NCBI GenBank assembly: GCA_963771545.1
Contig: CAVYTX010000002.1
Location: 372,001-436,000 of the forward strand
Length of the DNA stretch: 64,000 bases
DNA from: CAKZLS01 sp963771545
GTDB taxonomy: Bacteria > Pseudomonadota > Alphaproteobacteria > Rhodospirillales > Defluviicoccaceae
Direction: 5' to 3'
Shown: positions 25,145-34,412 of the stretch, in pieces
How the letters are laid out: every line of letters starts with the position of its first letter
How positions within the stretch are numbered: position 1 is the first letter of the stretch
Made by a program: the position numbers and the translations under genes
The notes under the pieces: model-generated
The model's database searches: none
What the model saw: only the letters and a program-made list of their open reading frames with translations
What the model was told of the DNA's origin: nothing

Positions 25145-26668
25145 TTACTTGGATAGGCGCAGGCTCGACAGGTGGTTGGCGATCTCGCGGAATACCTGTC
25201 GCAACGAGTTGGCCGTGGGCGCGTAGTGGTAGTACGGGCCGTTCGGGCCGCTGGCGACTTCCTTCAGCAGATCCTGCAACTCCGTGCCCGCGTTGGCGAA
25301 TTGGATGACGTAGACGATGACGCCGTCGGCCTTGACGTTGTCGGCGAGCAGTCTCAGGCGTTCGTCCATTTCCGCCCGGCCGCCATTGCAGTTGCCGAAG
25401 ACCCGCTTGTACCCATCGCCGGATTTCGCGCAGTTTTCACCGTCGGTGAGCAGCACGATCGCCTGCTCGCGTTTGTACTCGGGATTGGCGATCGCCTCGG
25501 TGAACGGGGCTTCGGGCTTCAACACCCTCCATGCCCAGCCCAAACCGGCGGGAATGTTGGTGTTGCCGCCGGCGGTGAGGTCGTTCACCGCGTCCTCGAT
25601 CACGTCGCGCTCGTGCTGCAGCGGTGTGATACCGCGTTCAGGACACGCGGCGCATTCCTCGCCGCCGGCGGACAGTTCGCAGTCCTGCCAGCCGGGAACG
25701 GGCTCGCCGCCCCAGGTGGCGTGGTTGCCGGCGAAGACCGGTTGCCACGCCGGCCAGTCGGTTCCCCCGCCCGAGAAGGGGCCAAAGCGAATGTCGCCGT
25801 CGTCGTCGTTGGTGCCGTTGTGCGTGTAGCGGCTGAACACGCAGCCGCGCCAGTTCGAGGGCGGCGTCACCAACAACGGAACCTTGGAATTGTTGGCGTA
25901 ATAGACCAGGTTCTCGGCCGCGCCGGTTTCGGGGTTCACGAAGCCGGAAACCGCTTCCGTGGTGGTGGCGCCCGGGTCATAGGACTCGCCATCGGTCATC
26001 ACGTTGACCTTGGAGCTCCACGGAACGAGGCCGATGTGGAGAAATTCTTCGGAGGTATCGACGCCGAACAGAATGCCGATCAGTTCCCTGGCGGCGGTCT
26101 TGGCCGCCTGCAACCGGGTGCCGCCGCCGGGGGCCGCATAACCCATGGATCCCGACACGTCGATGGAGAGGACCACGTCGAGCGCCGTCATCTTGCGGGT
26201 GACCTCGGCGCTGGAATAGACGGTAATCGATTCCGTGCCCACCAGCCGCATGAAGGTGGTCTTGACGGTGGCGCTGGCGTCGAGTTCGATTTTTTCGTCG
26301 ACCTCGTCCACCGTAATGTGCGGCCCATCGACGGTGGATCCCAGAAAGCCATCGGGATAGTTGGCGTCGAAATACATTCGGATATCGTCGTCGCGGTTGG
26401 CAAGAAAAAAGCTCACGCCACCGGCGAGACCGGCGGCGTCAAGCGCCGAAGACAGCCGCGACTTCACCATGTAGGCGCGCGCGGTGTCGAAACCGATGCC
26501 GACAAAACACATGAGCGGGACGATGGCGACGCCGAAAAGAACCGCGACACCGCCCCGCGAATCGCCGGAGAAGGCGCGCCAGGCCCCGAGAAAACGGCGC
26601 CGGGCCGCGCCGAACGCGCCGGGTGTCTTCGTCGTCTGCACTGTATTGCTGTTCATCGCCAACACCAT
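25145..26668 (-). CDS. tadG: TadG-like pilus protein with von Willebrand A domain
   Basis: This 507-residue protein starts with a cytoplasmic basic region, then a TadE/G-type helix (RGGVAVLFGVAIVPLMCFVGIGFDTARAYMVKSRLSSALDAAGLAGG). A vWA domain follows, with the MIDAS motif VVLSIDVSGSMG (near residues 160-170), REQAIVLLTDGENC and GVIVYVIQFAN. It is an envelope component of the Tad pilus/secretion system. Two in-frame ATGs (26668 and 26656) are possible. An AT-rich hairpin lies between it and the next upstream gene, so it may have its own promoter. Confidence 0.85.
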   Translation of the reverse strand: MVLAMNSNTVQTTKTPGAFGAARRRFLGAWRAFSGDSRGGVAVLFGVAIVPLMCFVGIGFDTARAYMVKSRLSSALDAAGLAGGVSFFLANRDDDIRMYFDANYPDGFLGSTVDGPHITVDEVDEKIELDASATVKTTFMRLVGTESITVYSSAEVTRKMTALDVVLSIDVSGSMGYAAPGGGTRLQAAKTAARELIGILFGVDTSEEFLHIGLVPWSSKVNVMTDGESYDPGATTTEAVSGFVNPETGAAENLVYYANNSKVPLLVTPPSNWRGCVFSRYTHNGTNDDDGDIRFGPFSGGGTDWPAWQPVFAGNHATWGGEPVPGWQDCELSAGGEECAACPERGITPLQHERDVIEDAVNDLTAGGNTNIPAGLGWAWRVLKPEAPFTEAIANPEYKREQAIVLLTDGENCAKSGDGYKRVFGNCNGGRAEMDERLRLLADNVKADGVIVYVIQFANAGTELQDLLKEVASGPNGPYYHYAPTANSLRQVFREIANHLSSLRLSK

Positions 26669-26733
26669 TCGGTAGGTATACGGGTACAATAATAATAAAT
26701 GAATGGCTGGCGAAGCCAATATATTTAATTAAT

Positions 26734-26762
26734 AGTAAAAAATTTAAAATTTTTACTTTTTG
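26734..26762. terminator. AT-rich hairpin with T-run between tadG and the upstream gene
   Basis: AGTAAAAA (26734-26741) pairs with TTTTTACT (26750-26757) and is followed on the plus strand by TTTTT. It sits in a very AT-rich gap (26669-26786). As it is palindromic it could act on either strand; its true direction is unclear. Confidence 0.3.
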
Positions 26763-26786
26763 TATTAGGCGGTATATGTGTTTTAA

Positions 26787-27122
26787 TTACTTGATATTGA
26801 TGCTTTGGTTCGACCGGTCGATACCGATGGCGAGGGGGTAGGGGCCGGTGTACTCGTTGATGGTGGCGGGCCGGTTGGCGGCCTCGCCACAGTTGGGACG
26901 CAGGGTTCCGCAGTCCCACCGGTATCCGGCGGGCGTCCCCGTGATGGTCCCGCCCCGGTCATAAATGCATTCGCAAAGCTTTGGCGAAAAGCAGGCGGCC
27001 TGCCCCAGGCTGTCCCTGGTGCACGACGGCGGATCGTCGGCGCGCGCCGGCGTGTCCGCGAACCACGGAAACGCGAGGGAGATCAGCGCGGCCAGCGCCA
27101 CGTGGGTCGGGAAGTGTGTCAT
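26787..27122 (-). CDS. Small secreted cysteine-containing protein in the Tad locus
   Basis: This 111-residue protein starts at the ATG at 27122. It has a signal peptide (HVALAALISLAFPWFADTPARA) and a mature part with six cysteines (SCTRD, AACFSPKLCECIYDRGG, WDCGTLRPNCGEAAN), probably forming disulphides. I recognise no family. Its place between tadC and tadG suggests a role with the Tad pilus, such as an accessory periplasmic or surface protein (inference). A strong hairpin at 27160-27190 separates it from tadC. Confidence 0.65.
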   Translation of the reverse strand: MTHFPTHVALAALISLAFPWFADTPARADDPPSCTRDSLGQAACFSPKLCECIYDRGGTITGTPAGYRWDCGTLRPNCGEAANRPATINEYTGPYPLAIGIDRSNQSINIK

Positions 27123-27159
27123 TCCAGGACTCCGGCGAAATTGAGAATGGCGTTTAAGT

Positions 27160-27190
27160 GTCGGGGGACGATGGCCGATCGTCCCCCGAC
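27160..27190 (-). terminator. 13-bp perfect hairpin after tadC
   Basis: Stem 27160-27172/27178-27190 with a 5-nt loop, 55 nt past the tadC stop on the minus strand. No T-run follows. It is likely a 3'-end or mRNA-processing hairpin that lowers expression of the downstream small gene and tadG relative to the pilus machinery (inference). Confidence 0.5.
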
Positions 27191-27244
27191 GGCTACCGAA
27201 CCGCTGGACCCCGTGTGCAGCGATCCGGTAAACACGTTTCACTC

Positions 27245-28228
27245 TTAGAGATTGAGGTTGCCGAGGGCATCGATGGTCCGCAGGATGGCCGGGCCGATCA
27301 ACACGATAAACAGCGTCGGCAGAATGAAGATCATCATCGGCACGGTGAGAACGGCCGGCAGACGGGCGGCCTTCGCTTCCGCCTTGAGCATGCGTTCGGT
27401 CCGGAACTCGGCCGACAGCACCCTGAGCGAGTTGGCCAGCGGCGTGCCGTATTTTTCGGTTTGCACCAAGGTGTTCACGACACCGCGAATGGACGGCAGC
27501 GGGCACCGGTCGATCAGATTTTGCAAGGCCTTGCGCCGGTCGGGCAGGAACCCCAGCTCGATCGCGGTGAGCCCGAACTCGTCGGCGAGCTCCACGCAGG
27601 ACTTCTCCATCTCGCCGGCCACGCGGGTCATGGACGCGTCCAACGCGAGGCCGGCCTCGGCGCAGATCACCAGGAGATCGAGCGCGTCGGGGAGGCCTTT
27701 TTGAAGTATTTTCATGCGTTTCGCGACGGCGTTCTTGACCATCAGGTCGGGTCCCCAGCCGCCAAGGGCCACCGCCCCCACCGGCAGAAGGTTCTTGATC
27801 AACGGCGAGAGATCCTCGCCGGCGATGAACTCGACGATCAGATAGGCGCCGAGGCCGAACACAAGCGGCAAGGTGAGTTTCATCACCATGAACACCACCA
27901 AGGCGTCCTTGGATCGCCAACCCGCCTGTGACAGCCGCTGGGAGACCTTGGTGGCCGTTTCGGATCGCAGAAGGTTGAACCGCTGGGCGATACCGAGCAT
28001 CATGCCCATGGCATGGGCCTTGCGCTGGGCATTGCCCTTCGGCGCGGCGATGCCCGCCTTGAGCTCGGACCGCCGCTGGCTCAGCCGCTTGACGCGGCTT
28101 CCCATGGGGTCCTTGGCCAGAAATCCGCTCCACACCGCGAACACCGTCCCGAAGGCGGCCAGCCCGGCGGTGACGGTAATGACGTATTCCAGGTCGATGC
28201 CGAGACCAAGGAGAATGTTGGCGTTCAT
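27245..28228 (-). CDS. tadC: Tad inner-membrane platform protein TadC
   Basis: This 327-residue type II secretion F-domain protein forms the inner-membrane platform of the Tad pilus with TadB. The T2SSF domain is seen as LPDALDLLVICAEAGLALDASMTRVAGEMEKSCVELADEFGLTAIELGFLPDRRKAL, then LVQTEKYGTPLANSLRVLSAEFRTERMLKAEAKAARLPAVLTVPMMIFILPTLFIVLIGPAI. Several transmembrane helices flank it. The start codon overlaps the tadB stop by 4 nt (ATGA), so the pair is coupled. Confidence 0.93.
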   Translation of the reverse strand: MNANILLGLGIDLEYVITVTAGLAAFGTVFAVWSGFLAKDPMGSRVKRLSQRRSELKAGIAAPKGNAQRKAHAMGMMLGIAQRFNLLRSETATKVSQRLSQAGWRSKDALVVFMVMKLTLPLVFGLGAYLIVEFIAGEDLSPLIKNLLPVGAVALGGWGPDLMVKNAVAKRMKILQKGLPDALDLLVICAEAGLALDASMTRVAGEMEKSCVELADEFGLTAIELGFLPDRRKALQNLIDRCPLPSIRGVVNTLVQTEKYGTPLANSLRVLSAEFRTERMLKAEAKAARLPAVLTVPMMIFILPTLFIVLIGPAILRTIDALGNLNL

Positions 28229-29211
28229 ACCTCGAACCTGACCATTTTGATCATGACCGCGATACCGATCAGCATGCTGGTGACGCCGGCGCCCACCAGG
28301 ATCATGCCGCGCGGATCGGTGAACAGCTGCCCGGCGTATCCGGGGCTGATCATGTAGACGACGGTGAACATGATGAACGGCAGGGAGCCGAGGATGTAGG
28401 CGCTGGCGCGCGCCTCCGACGACATCGCCTTGATCTTGAGCGCCATCTGCTGCCGTCCGCGCAGGATATCCGAGAGATTGCCCAGGGCCTCGGCGAGGTT
28501 GCCGCCGGTTTCGCGCTGGATGGACATGCTGATGACGAAGAAGTTGAACTCGGGCGTATCCATGCGCTTCGCCGTGTCCCACACGGCCATTTCGAGCTGC
28601 TGTCCGAAACGCACGCTGTCGGAAATCCGCCGGAATTCAGTGCCGACGGGGTCCGCCATCTCCGCGCCCACGGCCGCGATGGACTCGGTCACCGGCAATC
28701 CGGACTTGAGCCCGCGGACGATGAGGTCGATGGCGTCGGGCAGAATCTTCAGAAACTTCTTTTTGCGGCGGGCGCCGAGAAAACCGATCGCCATATGCGG
28801 CACGGCGACACCGGCGATCAAACCGGCCAGCGAGGCCAGCAGGGGCGGGAGGCCGCCCAACAGCCACGCCGCACCGAAAACGAGAACGCCGAGCCCGACG
28901 CATATGAGGGCGTAAGTGCCGATGGTGATGGTCTTGCCGGTCCGCTGCAACCGGTCGCGGATGGCCGTTTGCCTGGGCAGGTAGCGCTTGGCCAGGTCCT
29001 CGGCGGCGGTCCAGGACCGTCCCTGATTCCGCTTCAAGGAACCCGCGCCGGCCGCTCCGCCGCGCTTCGACGCCCGTTTCCCGCTTCCGGGGGACATCCC
29101 GGCGGCGCGCTTGCGCAATCGGCTCTGGGTGCCGGAACCGCCGAAGGCGAGGGCGATGGCGCAGAGGGCCAGGGAGATTCCGGCAAACAGGATCATCACG
29201 CCGGCGCTCAT
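28225..29211 (-). CDS. tadB: Tad inner-membrane platform protein TadB
   Basis: This 328-residue protein is the TadC partner. It has N-terminal helix MILFAGISLALCAIALAFGG, a Gly/Lys/Arg-rich linker, and the T2SSF domain FLKILPDAIDLIVRGLKSGLPVTESIAAVGAEMADPVGTEFRRISD, then FFVISMSIQRETGGNLAEALGNLSDILRGR and RASAYILGSLPFIMFTVVYMISPGYAGQLFTDPRG. It is coupled to cpaF upstream (4-nt overlap) and tadC downstream (4-nt overlap). Confidence 0.94.
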   Translation of the reverse strand: MSAGVMILFAGISLALCAIALAFGGSGTQSRLRKRAAGMSPGSGKRASKRGGAAGAGSLKRNQGRSWTAAEDLAKRYLPRQTAIRDRLQRTGKTITIGTYALICVGLGVLVFGAAWLLGGLPPLLASLAGLIAGVAVPHMAIGFLGARRKKKFLKILPDAIDLIVRGLKSGLPVTESIAAVGAEMADPVGTEFRRISDSVRFGQQLEMAVWDTAKRMDTPEFNFFVISMSIQRETGGNLAEALGNLSDILRGRQQMALKIKAMSSEARASAYILGSLPFIMFTVVYMISPGYAGQLFTDPRGMILVGAGVTSMLIGIAVMIKMVRFEV

Positions 29212-30920
29212 GCCTCGGGCCTCCCGGCGCCGTCGTCGGCGACGGCGTCCATGAGGGCGCGGTCGAGACCATAGTATTCGGCGCGCGAGGAGAAATGCGG
29301 CCGCAAACCCGAAGATTTGAACTTTCCGAACAGACGGCCGTTGTCGTCCTCACCTTCGAACTCGAAGCGGAACAGGTCCTGGGTGGTGATGACCTCGCCT
29401 TCCATGCCCACCACCTCGGTGATGTAGGTGATGCGGCGAATGCCGTCGCGCATGCGCGCGATTTGGACGATCAGGTGCACGGCGCCGGCGATCTGGGATC
29501 GAACCGCCTCGTGGGGCAGTTTCACGCCGGTCATGGCGACCATGTTCTCGAGGCGGGTCAGGGCCTCGCGCGGGCGGTTGGCGTGGAGCGTGCACATGGA
29601 GCCGTCATGGCCGGTGTTCATCGCCTGCAGCATGTCGAGCGCCTCGCCGGCGCGGATCTCGCCGAGGATCACCCGGTCGGGGCGCATGCGGAGCGCGTTC
29701 TTGACCAGTTCGCGCTGGGTGATCTCGCCTTGCCCCTCGAGGTTGGGCGGGCGGGTTTCCAGGCGAACCACGTGAGGCTGCTGCAACTGCAGCTCGGCGG
29801 CGTCCTCGATGGTCACGATCCGTTCGCCGATATCGATCATCTGCGACATGGCGTTCAGAAGCGTCGTCTTGCCGGAGCCGGTGCCGCCGGAGATCAGAAT
29901 GTTCAGCCGGCACCGTCCCGCGATCTTCAGCACCGTTCCCATCTGCGTGGAAAGGTTCTGGGTTTTCTCCATCATCTCGAGGGTAATTTTCTGCTTGGCG
30001 AATTTGCGGATGGAGATGGAAGCGCCGTCCAGGGCAAGCGGCGGGATGATGATGTTGACGCGGGAGCCGTCCTGCAGGCGGGCGTCCACCAGCGGCGTTG
30101 TCTCGTCGACGCGGCGGCCCACCCGGGTCACGATCCGAGAGCAGATGTTCATGAGATGGGCGTCGTCGCGGAACGTCACGTCGGTCAGTTCGAGCTTGCC
30201 GCGCCGTTCCACGTAGACCTGCTTCGGACCGTTGACCATGATATCGGTCACGCTCTCGTCCTGCAGCAGCACCTCCAGCGGCCCCAAACCCAACATGTCG
30301 TTGAGCAGCGCCGTGACCAGGTCGCGTTGTTCGGCCTGGTTGAGCTGGTGCTTCTCCTCGCCGAGGATCTCCGCCACGATCTCGCTGATCTGGCGGGCCA
30401 ACTCCTCCGGCGGAAGCTGGAGAGCCTTGGTTACGTCGATGCGCTCGAGCAGAATTGGCTGCACCAGCAGCTTGGCCGTCTCGATGATCTCTCTTTCGGC
30501 GTTGGCGCCGGTTCGGCGATCTCCGCCGCCACCGGTGTGTTGTTTGGCTTCGGCCAAGAGCTTCTGAACAAGGGAGGTGATCGTGTTTCGCCGATCGTCG
30601 TCTTCCAGGACGTACGCGCTCGCCGAACAGATTTCGTCGACTTCCAGTCCCACTTTCTGGGCGAGGTGGGAGCGGGTCATCTTGATGATTTCCGACGGTT
30701 CCAGCTTTTGCCGCAGTTGCGGCAGAGCTTTTTCGACCACCGCCTGTATGGTCTTGTTTTCGGCGAGCGCCTGGACGGCGGGAACCCGCCCCGCCGGTTT
30801 GGCGGTGGCTTCCGGGTCGGGTTGACGGCGCTCGGAGTTCCGGGGCGCCGCCGATGCTTCGGGAATTGGCGCGTCGGGATTGAGTGGAACGACGTTGCCG
30901 TTTTGCCGTCGGCCGAACAT
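29208..30920 (-). CDS. cpaF: Tad pilus assembly ATPase CpaF/TadA
   Basis: This 570-residue hexameric secretion ATPase powers pilus assembly and retraction. The N-terminal region (about 1-120) is variable. The core has TDIMVNGPKQVYVERRGKLELTD, the Walker A ILISGGTGSGKTTLLNAMSQMI, the Asp box IVTIEDAAELQLQQPHVVRLETRPPN, Walker B MRPDRVILGEIRAGEALDMLQAMNTGHDGSMCTLHANRPREAL and the His box. All active-site motifs are intact. Overlaps tadB; directly follows cpaE. Confidence 0.96.
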   Translation of the reverse strand: MFGRRQNGNVVPLNPDAPIPEASAAPRNSERRQPDPEATAKPAGRVPAVQALAENKTIQAVVEKALPQLRQKLEPSEIIKMTRSHLAQKVGLEVDEICSASAYVLEDDDRRNTITSLVQKLLAEAKQHTGGGGDRRTGANAEREIIETAKLLVQPILLERIDVTKALQLPPEELARQISEIVAEILGEEKHQLNQAEQRDLVTALLNDMLGLGPLEVLLQDESVTDIMVNGPKQVYVERRGKLELTDVTFRDDAHLMNICSRIVTRVGRRVDETTPLVDARLQDGSRVNIIIPPLALDGASISIRKFAKQKITLEMMEKTQNLSTQMGTVLKIAGRCRLNILISGGTGSGKTTLLNAMSQMIDIGERIVTIEDAAELQLQQPHVVRLETRPPNLEGQGEITQRELVKNALRMRPDRVILGEIRAGEALDMLQAMNTGHDGSMCTLHANRPREALTRLENMVAMTGVKLPHEAVRSQIAGAVHLIVQIARMRDGIRRITYITEVVGMEGEVITTQDLFRFEFEGEDDNGRLFGKFKSSGLRPHFSSRAEYYGLDRALMDAVADDGAGRPEA

Positions 30921-32174
30921 CTACTTCTTCCCTTTGCCCAGCGTCTTCCAGAACGGAAGCTTTTCTTTCTTGTTCTTGTCCTTACTCTTACCCTCAAGGC
31001 CGATCTGACTGCCGCTGATCTCGCGAACGGCCGCCGCGGCCTTGGAACTGGGACCCGCCTTCAGCAGCGGTTTGCCGGTGCTGACGCATTCGGCGAAGAC
31101 CTTCGGGTCGTAGGGAATGCTGTGAGTGACCTTGACCTCGGCGCCGCGCTCGAAATCGGCCTTCGACAACTCCGCGTTCTTGTTGGCGCCGACCCGGTTC
31201 AAGGCCACGCTGACCTCGGCCTTGCATCCGTTCTGCTTGAACAGGTTCACCAGGCGCATGGTGTCGCGCATGCCGGAAAGCGAAGGCTCCGAGACCAGGA
31301 GGACGGACGAGGGCGGAGCCAATACCGACATTTGCGTGCGCGCCCCGAACCGCGGCAGATCCAGGACAACGCACTGGAAGTCCCGCCGCAGGTGATCGAG
31401 CAGTAATTCAACGGCCGAGGCGTTGTAGGCGAGCGTTTGTTCCAGGGATTCCTCGGCTGTCAGGACGTACAGGTTGTCGCTCTCGCGGACCATTGCGCGT
31501 TCGATGAACAAACCGTCGATGCGCGATGGATTTTCGAGCGCCTCGCGGAACCCCCGTCCCAATTCAAGATCGAGGGTCAGTCCGCAATTGCCGAAGAAAA
31601 CGTCTAGGTCGACCAGGGCGACCCTCTTCTTATGTTCATGGGCGATGGACCAGGCGCAATTGACCGCGACGCTGGTGGCGCCGACACCGCCCCGGGCGCC
31701 GATCACGGAGATGAGCTTTCCCTTGGCCGCCGCCTGGGCCGCGCCCTGTGTCTCCTCCTGGGGCCTCTCCTCGATGCGCGTGAGGGCGGGACCAAGAATT
31801 TCAGGCGAAACCGGTTTGACCAGGTAGTCGTTGACTCCCACGCCGACCAGGCTGCGATAGAGGCCGATGTCGTTGATGTCGCCAATGGTGACGACCTGTG
31901 TTCCCTCGTCGCAAACCTCCGCGAGCGACGCGAGGTCGGCAAGCGGATCGGTGGAGCCGCTCAGATCCACGAGCAGGAGCCTCGGGGTGGAGGCTTTCGA
32001 AAGCTGTTTGACGGCCTCCGAGATCGCGCCTTGGATGATAGGAACCTCGCCGAGTCCCGCATCGTTCGCCGCTTGTTCCACGACCGAACGCGTATCGTCG
32101 TCGGTGATAAAGGCGGAAAACGCCAGAGGCTCGCTCCTCTTGGACTTGGGGAGAACCTTAGCCAACATAGCCAC
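30921..32174 (-). CDS. cpaE: Tad pilus localisation ATPase CpaE/TadZ
   Basis: This 417-residue protein has an N-terminal receiver-like domain (PRLLLVDLSGSTDPLADLASLAEVCDEGTQVVTIGDINDIGLYRSLVGVGVNDYLVKPV) and a C-terminal ParA/MinD-like ATPase with a deviant Walker A ISVIGARGGVGATSVAVNCAWSIA. FQCVVLDLPRF follows. CpaE positions the Tad machine at a cell pole. The start may be GTG 32174, which shares one base with the cpaD stop, or ATG 32168. The final stop abuts the cpaF start. Confidence 0.92.
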   Translation of the reverse strand: MAMLAKVLPKSKRSEPLAFSAFITDDDTRSVVEQAANDAGLGEVPIIQGAISEAVKQLSKASTPRLLLVDLSGSTDPLADLASLAEVCDEGTQVVTIGDINDIGLYRSLVGVGVNDYLVKPVSPEILGPALTRIEERPQEETQGAAQAAAKGKLISVIGARGGVGATSVAVNCAWSIAHEHKKRVALVDLDVFFGNCGLTLDLELGRGFREALENPSRIDGLFIERAMVRESDNLYVLTAEESLEQTLAYNASAVELLLDHLRRDFQCVVLDLPRFGARTQMSVLAPPSSVLLVSEPSLSGMRDTMRLVNLFKQNGCKAEVSVALNRVGANKNAELSKADFERGAEVKVTHSIPYDPKVFAECVSTGKPLLKAGPSSKAAAAVREISGSQIGLEGKSKDKNKKEKLPFWKTLGKGKK

Positions 32175-32978
32175 TAATTTGATCCCGATCCTGTGGGTGC
32201 GTTGGAACGGAAACCGCCGCCGGCCGCGAACGTATCCTGGGTGGCGACGTCGTCCCTGAGAGGCGCGGTTTCGCCCTTGCGGTAATTATCGATGGAGGTC
32301 GCGTGTCTCTCGCCGTCCGCGTAGCCCGGATCGCGGCCGCGCGCGAGATCGCCCGGATCGGCGACCATCAACCCGAGATTGGTGGCGGTGGCGCAACTCC
32401 AGTTGCTATGGGGCTGGTTGGTGGAGTTATCGCCGGGTTTGTCCGTCCAATCCGGGCAGGCCGGCAGCGCGACCACGTGGCGGCGAACGACCACCGTCAC
32501 CGCGTTGTTGGTGAACGGCGATTCGCCGACGCGGTTGAGCAGGTTCCGTAGCGTCAACGCGATTGATCGCCAGAAAATCCGAAACCGTCGACGCGCGGCG
32601 TTCGGTCAAGCGGCTCGCCGTGTCGACGCCGGCGCCCTCGGCCGGTTCCGCCATCAGCACGACGGTGTCGCCGTATCCCACATCCACGCGGGTGAGAAAC
32701 GACGACAGCCGCTGCCCCTCCGCCGAGCTCATTGTGAACTCGCCCGGCGAGAATTCGACGTCGTGGCGGTACTGAACCATCTCCGCCTGGGGCTCGCGCT
32801 GTGTCCGAACCTCCGACCAATCTTCCTCGGTCGCTTCCGGATGGGTGTAGAGATAGAGGGAGCTGGCGCCGAAGTAAGCGAGCATCAGCTCGTTCACGCA
32901 GCCCGAAAGCGACGTGCAGGCCACGCCGGCGACGGCCAACGCAAAGGCCCTCTTGCGAATACTATATTTGGGGTCCAT
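32174..32978 (-). pseudogene. cpaD: Tad lipoprotein CpaD, frameshifted
   Basis: The N-terminal piece (from 32978) has a lipoprotein signal (FALAVAGVACTSLSGC), and the CpaD region VEFSPGEFTMSSAEGQRLSSFLTRVDVGYGDTVVLMAEP and ERRASTVSDFLAINRVD. The C-terminal piece, one base out of frame, continues NNAVTVVVRRHVVALPACPDWTDKPGDNSTNQPHSNWSCATATNLGLMVADPGDLARGRDPGYADGERHATSIDNYRKGE, the CpaD signature. The frame changes near 32545-32560. CpaD stabilises the CpaC secretin at the outer membrane. As read, the protein is broken; a single-base sequencing error is plausible because the flanking tad genes are intact. Confidence 0.85.
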
Positions 32979-32990
32979 GGTTGCCTCTCA

Positions 32991-34400
32991 TCAATCCAGG
33001 AGATAGCCGGCCGGTCCGATCAATCGCGTGCCATCGCGACCGACCGTGGACGGAGAGCCCTTGACCGGATTGCGCCGCCACGGGCCATTCATCAGACGGC
33101 CGACGTCGCTTGGCGCGGCGAAGCCATCGTTGGGACCCGCCATCCGCGTCGGGGAGGGACGAACCACATAGGGCGTGACGATGATCACCAACTCGCTTTC
33201 GTTGCGTCTGAAACGATCGGACTTGAAAAGATTTCCGAGCACCGGGACGTCGGCGAGAAAGGGGAACTTGTGAATGTCGTGATTGACATCGTTCTGCAGC
33301 AGACCGGCGATGGCGAAGCTCTGCCCGCTACCCAGTTCCACCGTCGTCTCGGCGCGCCGGGTTTTCAAGGCCGGGATCGGTGCAGAACCGAGTCCAAGCC
33401 CACCGGCACGGAGATCGCTCCTTCCGAGGAGAGCGCGCTGACCTCCGGGCGCACATGAAGATTGATCCGGCCGCCGTTGAGGATGGTCGGGGTGAACGCC
33501 AGGGAGACGCCGTACTTCTTGAATTCAACCGTAACGCGCGTGTCGCCCTGAGGCACGAGGATGGGAAACTCGCCGCCGGCGAGGAAGCTCGCGGTTTCTC
33601 CGGATAGCGCCGTCAGGTTGGGCTCGGCGAGCAGGCTGATCAGACCCTCGTCATCGAGGGCGTCGATCAGGGCGTTGAAGTCGAAATCTCCCAAGCCGAA
33701 ATCGACGCTCAAGATTGTCCGGCGTGGCGCCGACGTTGAATGGATTGAAGGTGGTCACCCGCAGTCCCAGATCTCCGATGTTGCCGATGATTTCCCAGTT
33801 GAAACCCAATTGTTTCTCGATATCGCGGCTGACCTCGGCGACACGGACACGCAAATTGACCTGAATCGGCGCGGTGACGCCGAGCCGATTGATCAGGTCC
33901 GCGTCCTCGCCGACGAACCGTTCCGCCATCCTCCGGATATCTTCGGACATCGACGCGTTGCCGACGAGGCCATCGATGACGACCGAATCCTCGACGCTCG
34001 AAAAACTGACCTCGGCTTCGGGGTACAATTGCTGGACCGCTGAATTAAGGCGCGTCAGATCATGCGTGACAGTAATGTTGATATTGGCCAGCACCTTGTC
34101 GTTGTCGCCGACCGCGAAGAGGGTGGTTTGCCCCGGTTTTTTTCCCAAAAGGTACACCAGGGTCGGCGATTTGACCTGAATGTCGCAGATTTCGGGGTCG
34201 GAAACGAACACCGTATTGGCGGGCGCGTCGAGCCGAACCAGACTGCCCTTGCTCGATTCGACCCTGACGGAAGGGGCGCTTCCGTGGACGATTTGAGCGG
34301 CGTCGGCCGGCGTCGCGGCGATGAGTAAGAGCGCGGCGATCAGTCCAACGGCGCGCTTGATCGGCCGCGGGATGAATGGGTTGTGGTGACGGGGTCTCAC
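32991..34400 (-). pseudogene. cpaC: Tad secretin CpaC/RcpA, two frameshifts
   Basis: Three pieces in alternating frames make one secretin. The first (from 34400) has a signal peptide and the N-domain VRVESSKGSLVRLDAPANTVFVSDPEICDIQVKSPTLVYLLGKKPGQTTLFAV. The second holds FDFNALIDALDDEGLISLLAEPNLTALSGETASFLAGGEFPI; the third holds KTRRAETTVELGSGQSFAIAGLLQNDV and FPFLADVPVLGNLFKSDRFRRNESELVIIVTPYVVRP. Breaks lie near 33715 (one base too many) and 33375 (one base too few). CpaC forms the outer-membrane channel for the Flp pilus. Loss of both CpaC and CpaD would abolish pili, unless these are read errors. Confidence 0.87.
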
Positions 34401-34412
34401 GGGGTCGTCTCC

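Noticed and set aside
29295..31406. 703-codon plus-strand open frame over tad genes
   Set aside because: It is antisense to cpaF and cpaE, both well-conserved genes; long antisense frames are common in GC-rich DNA.
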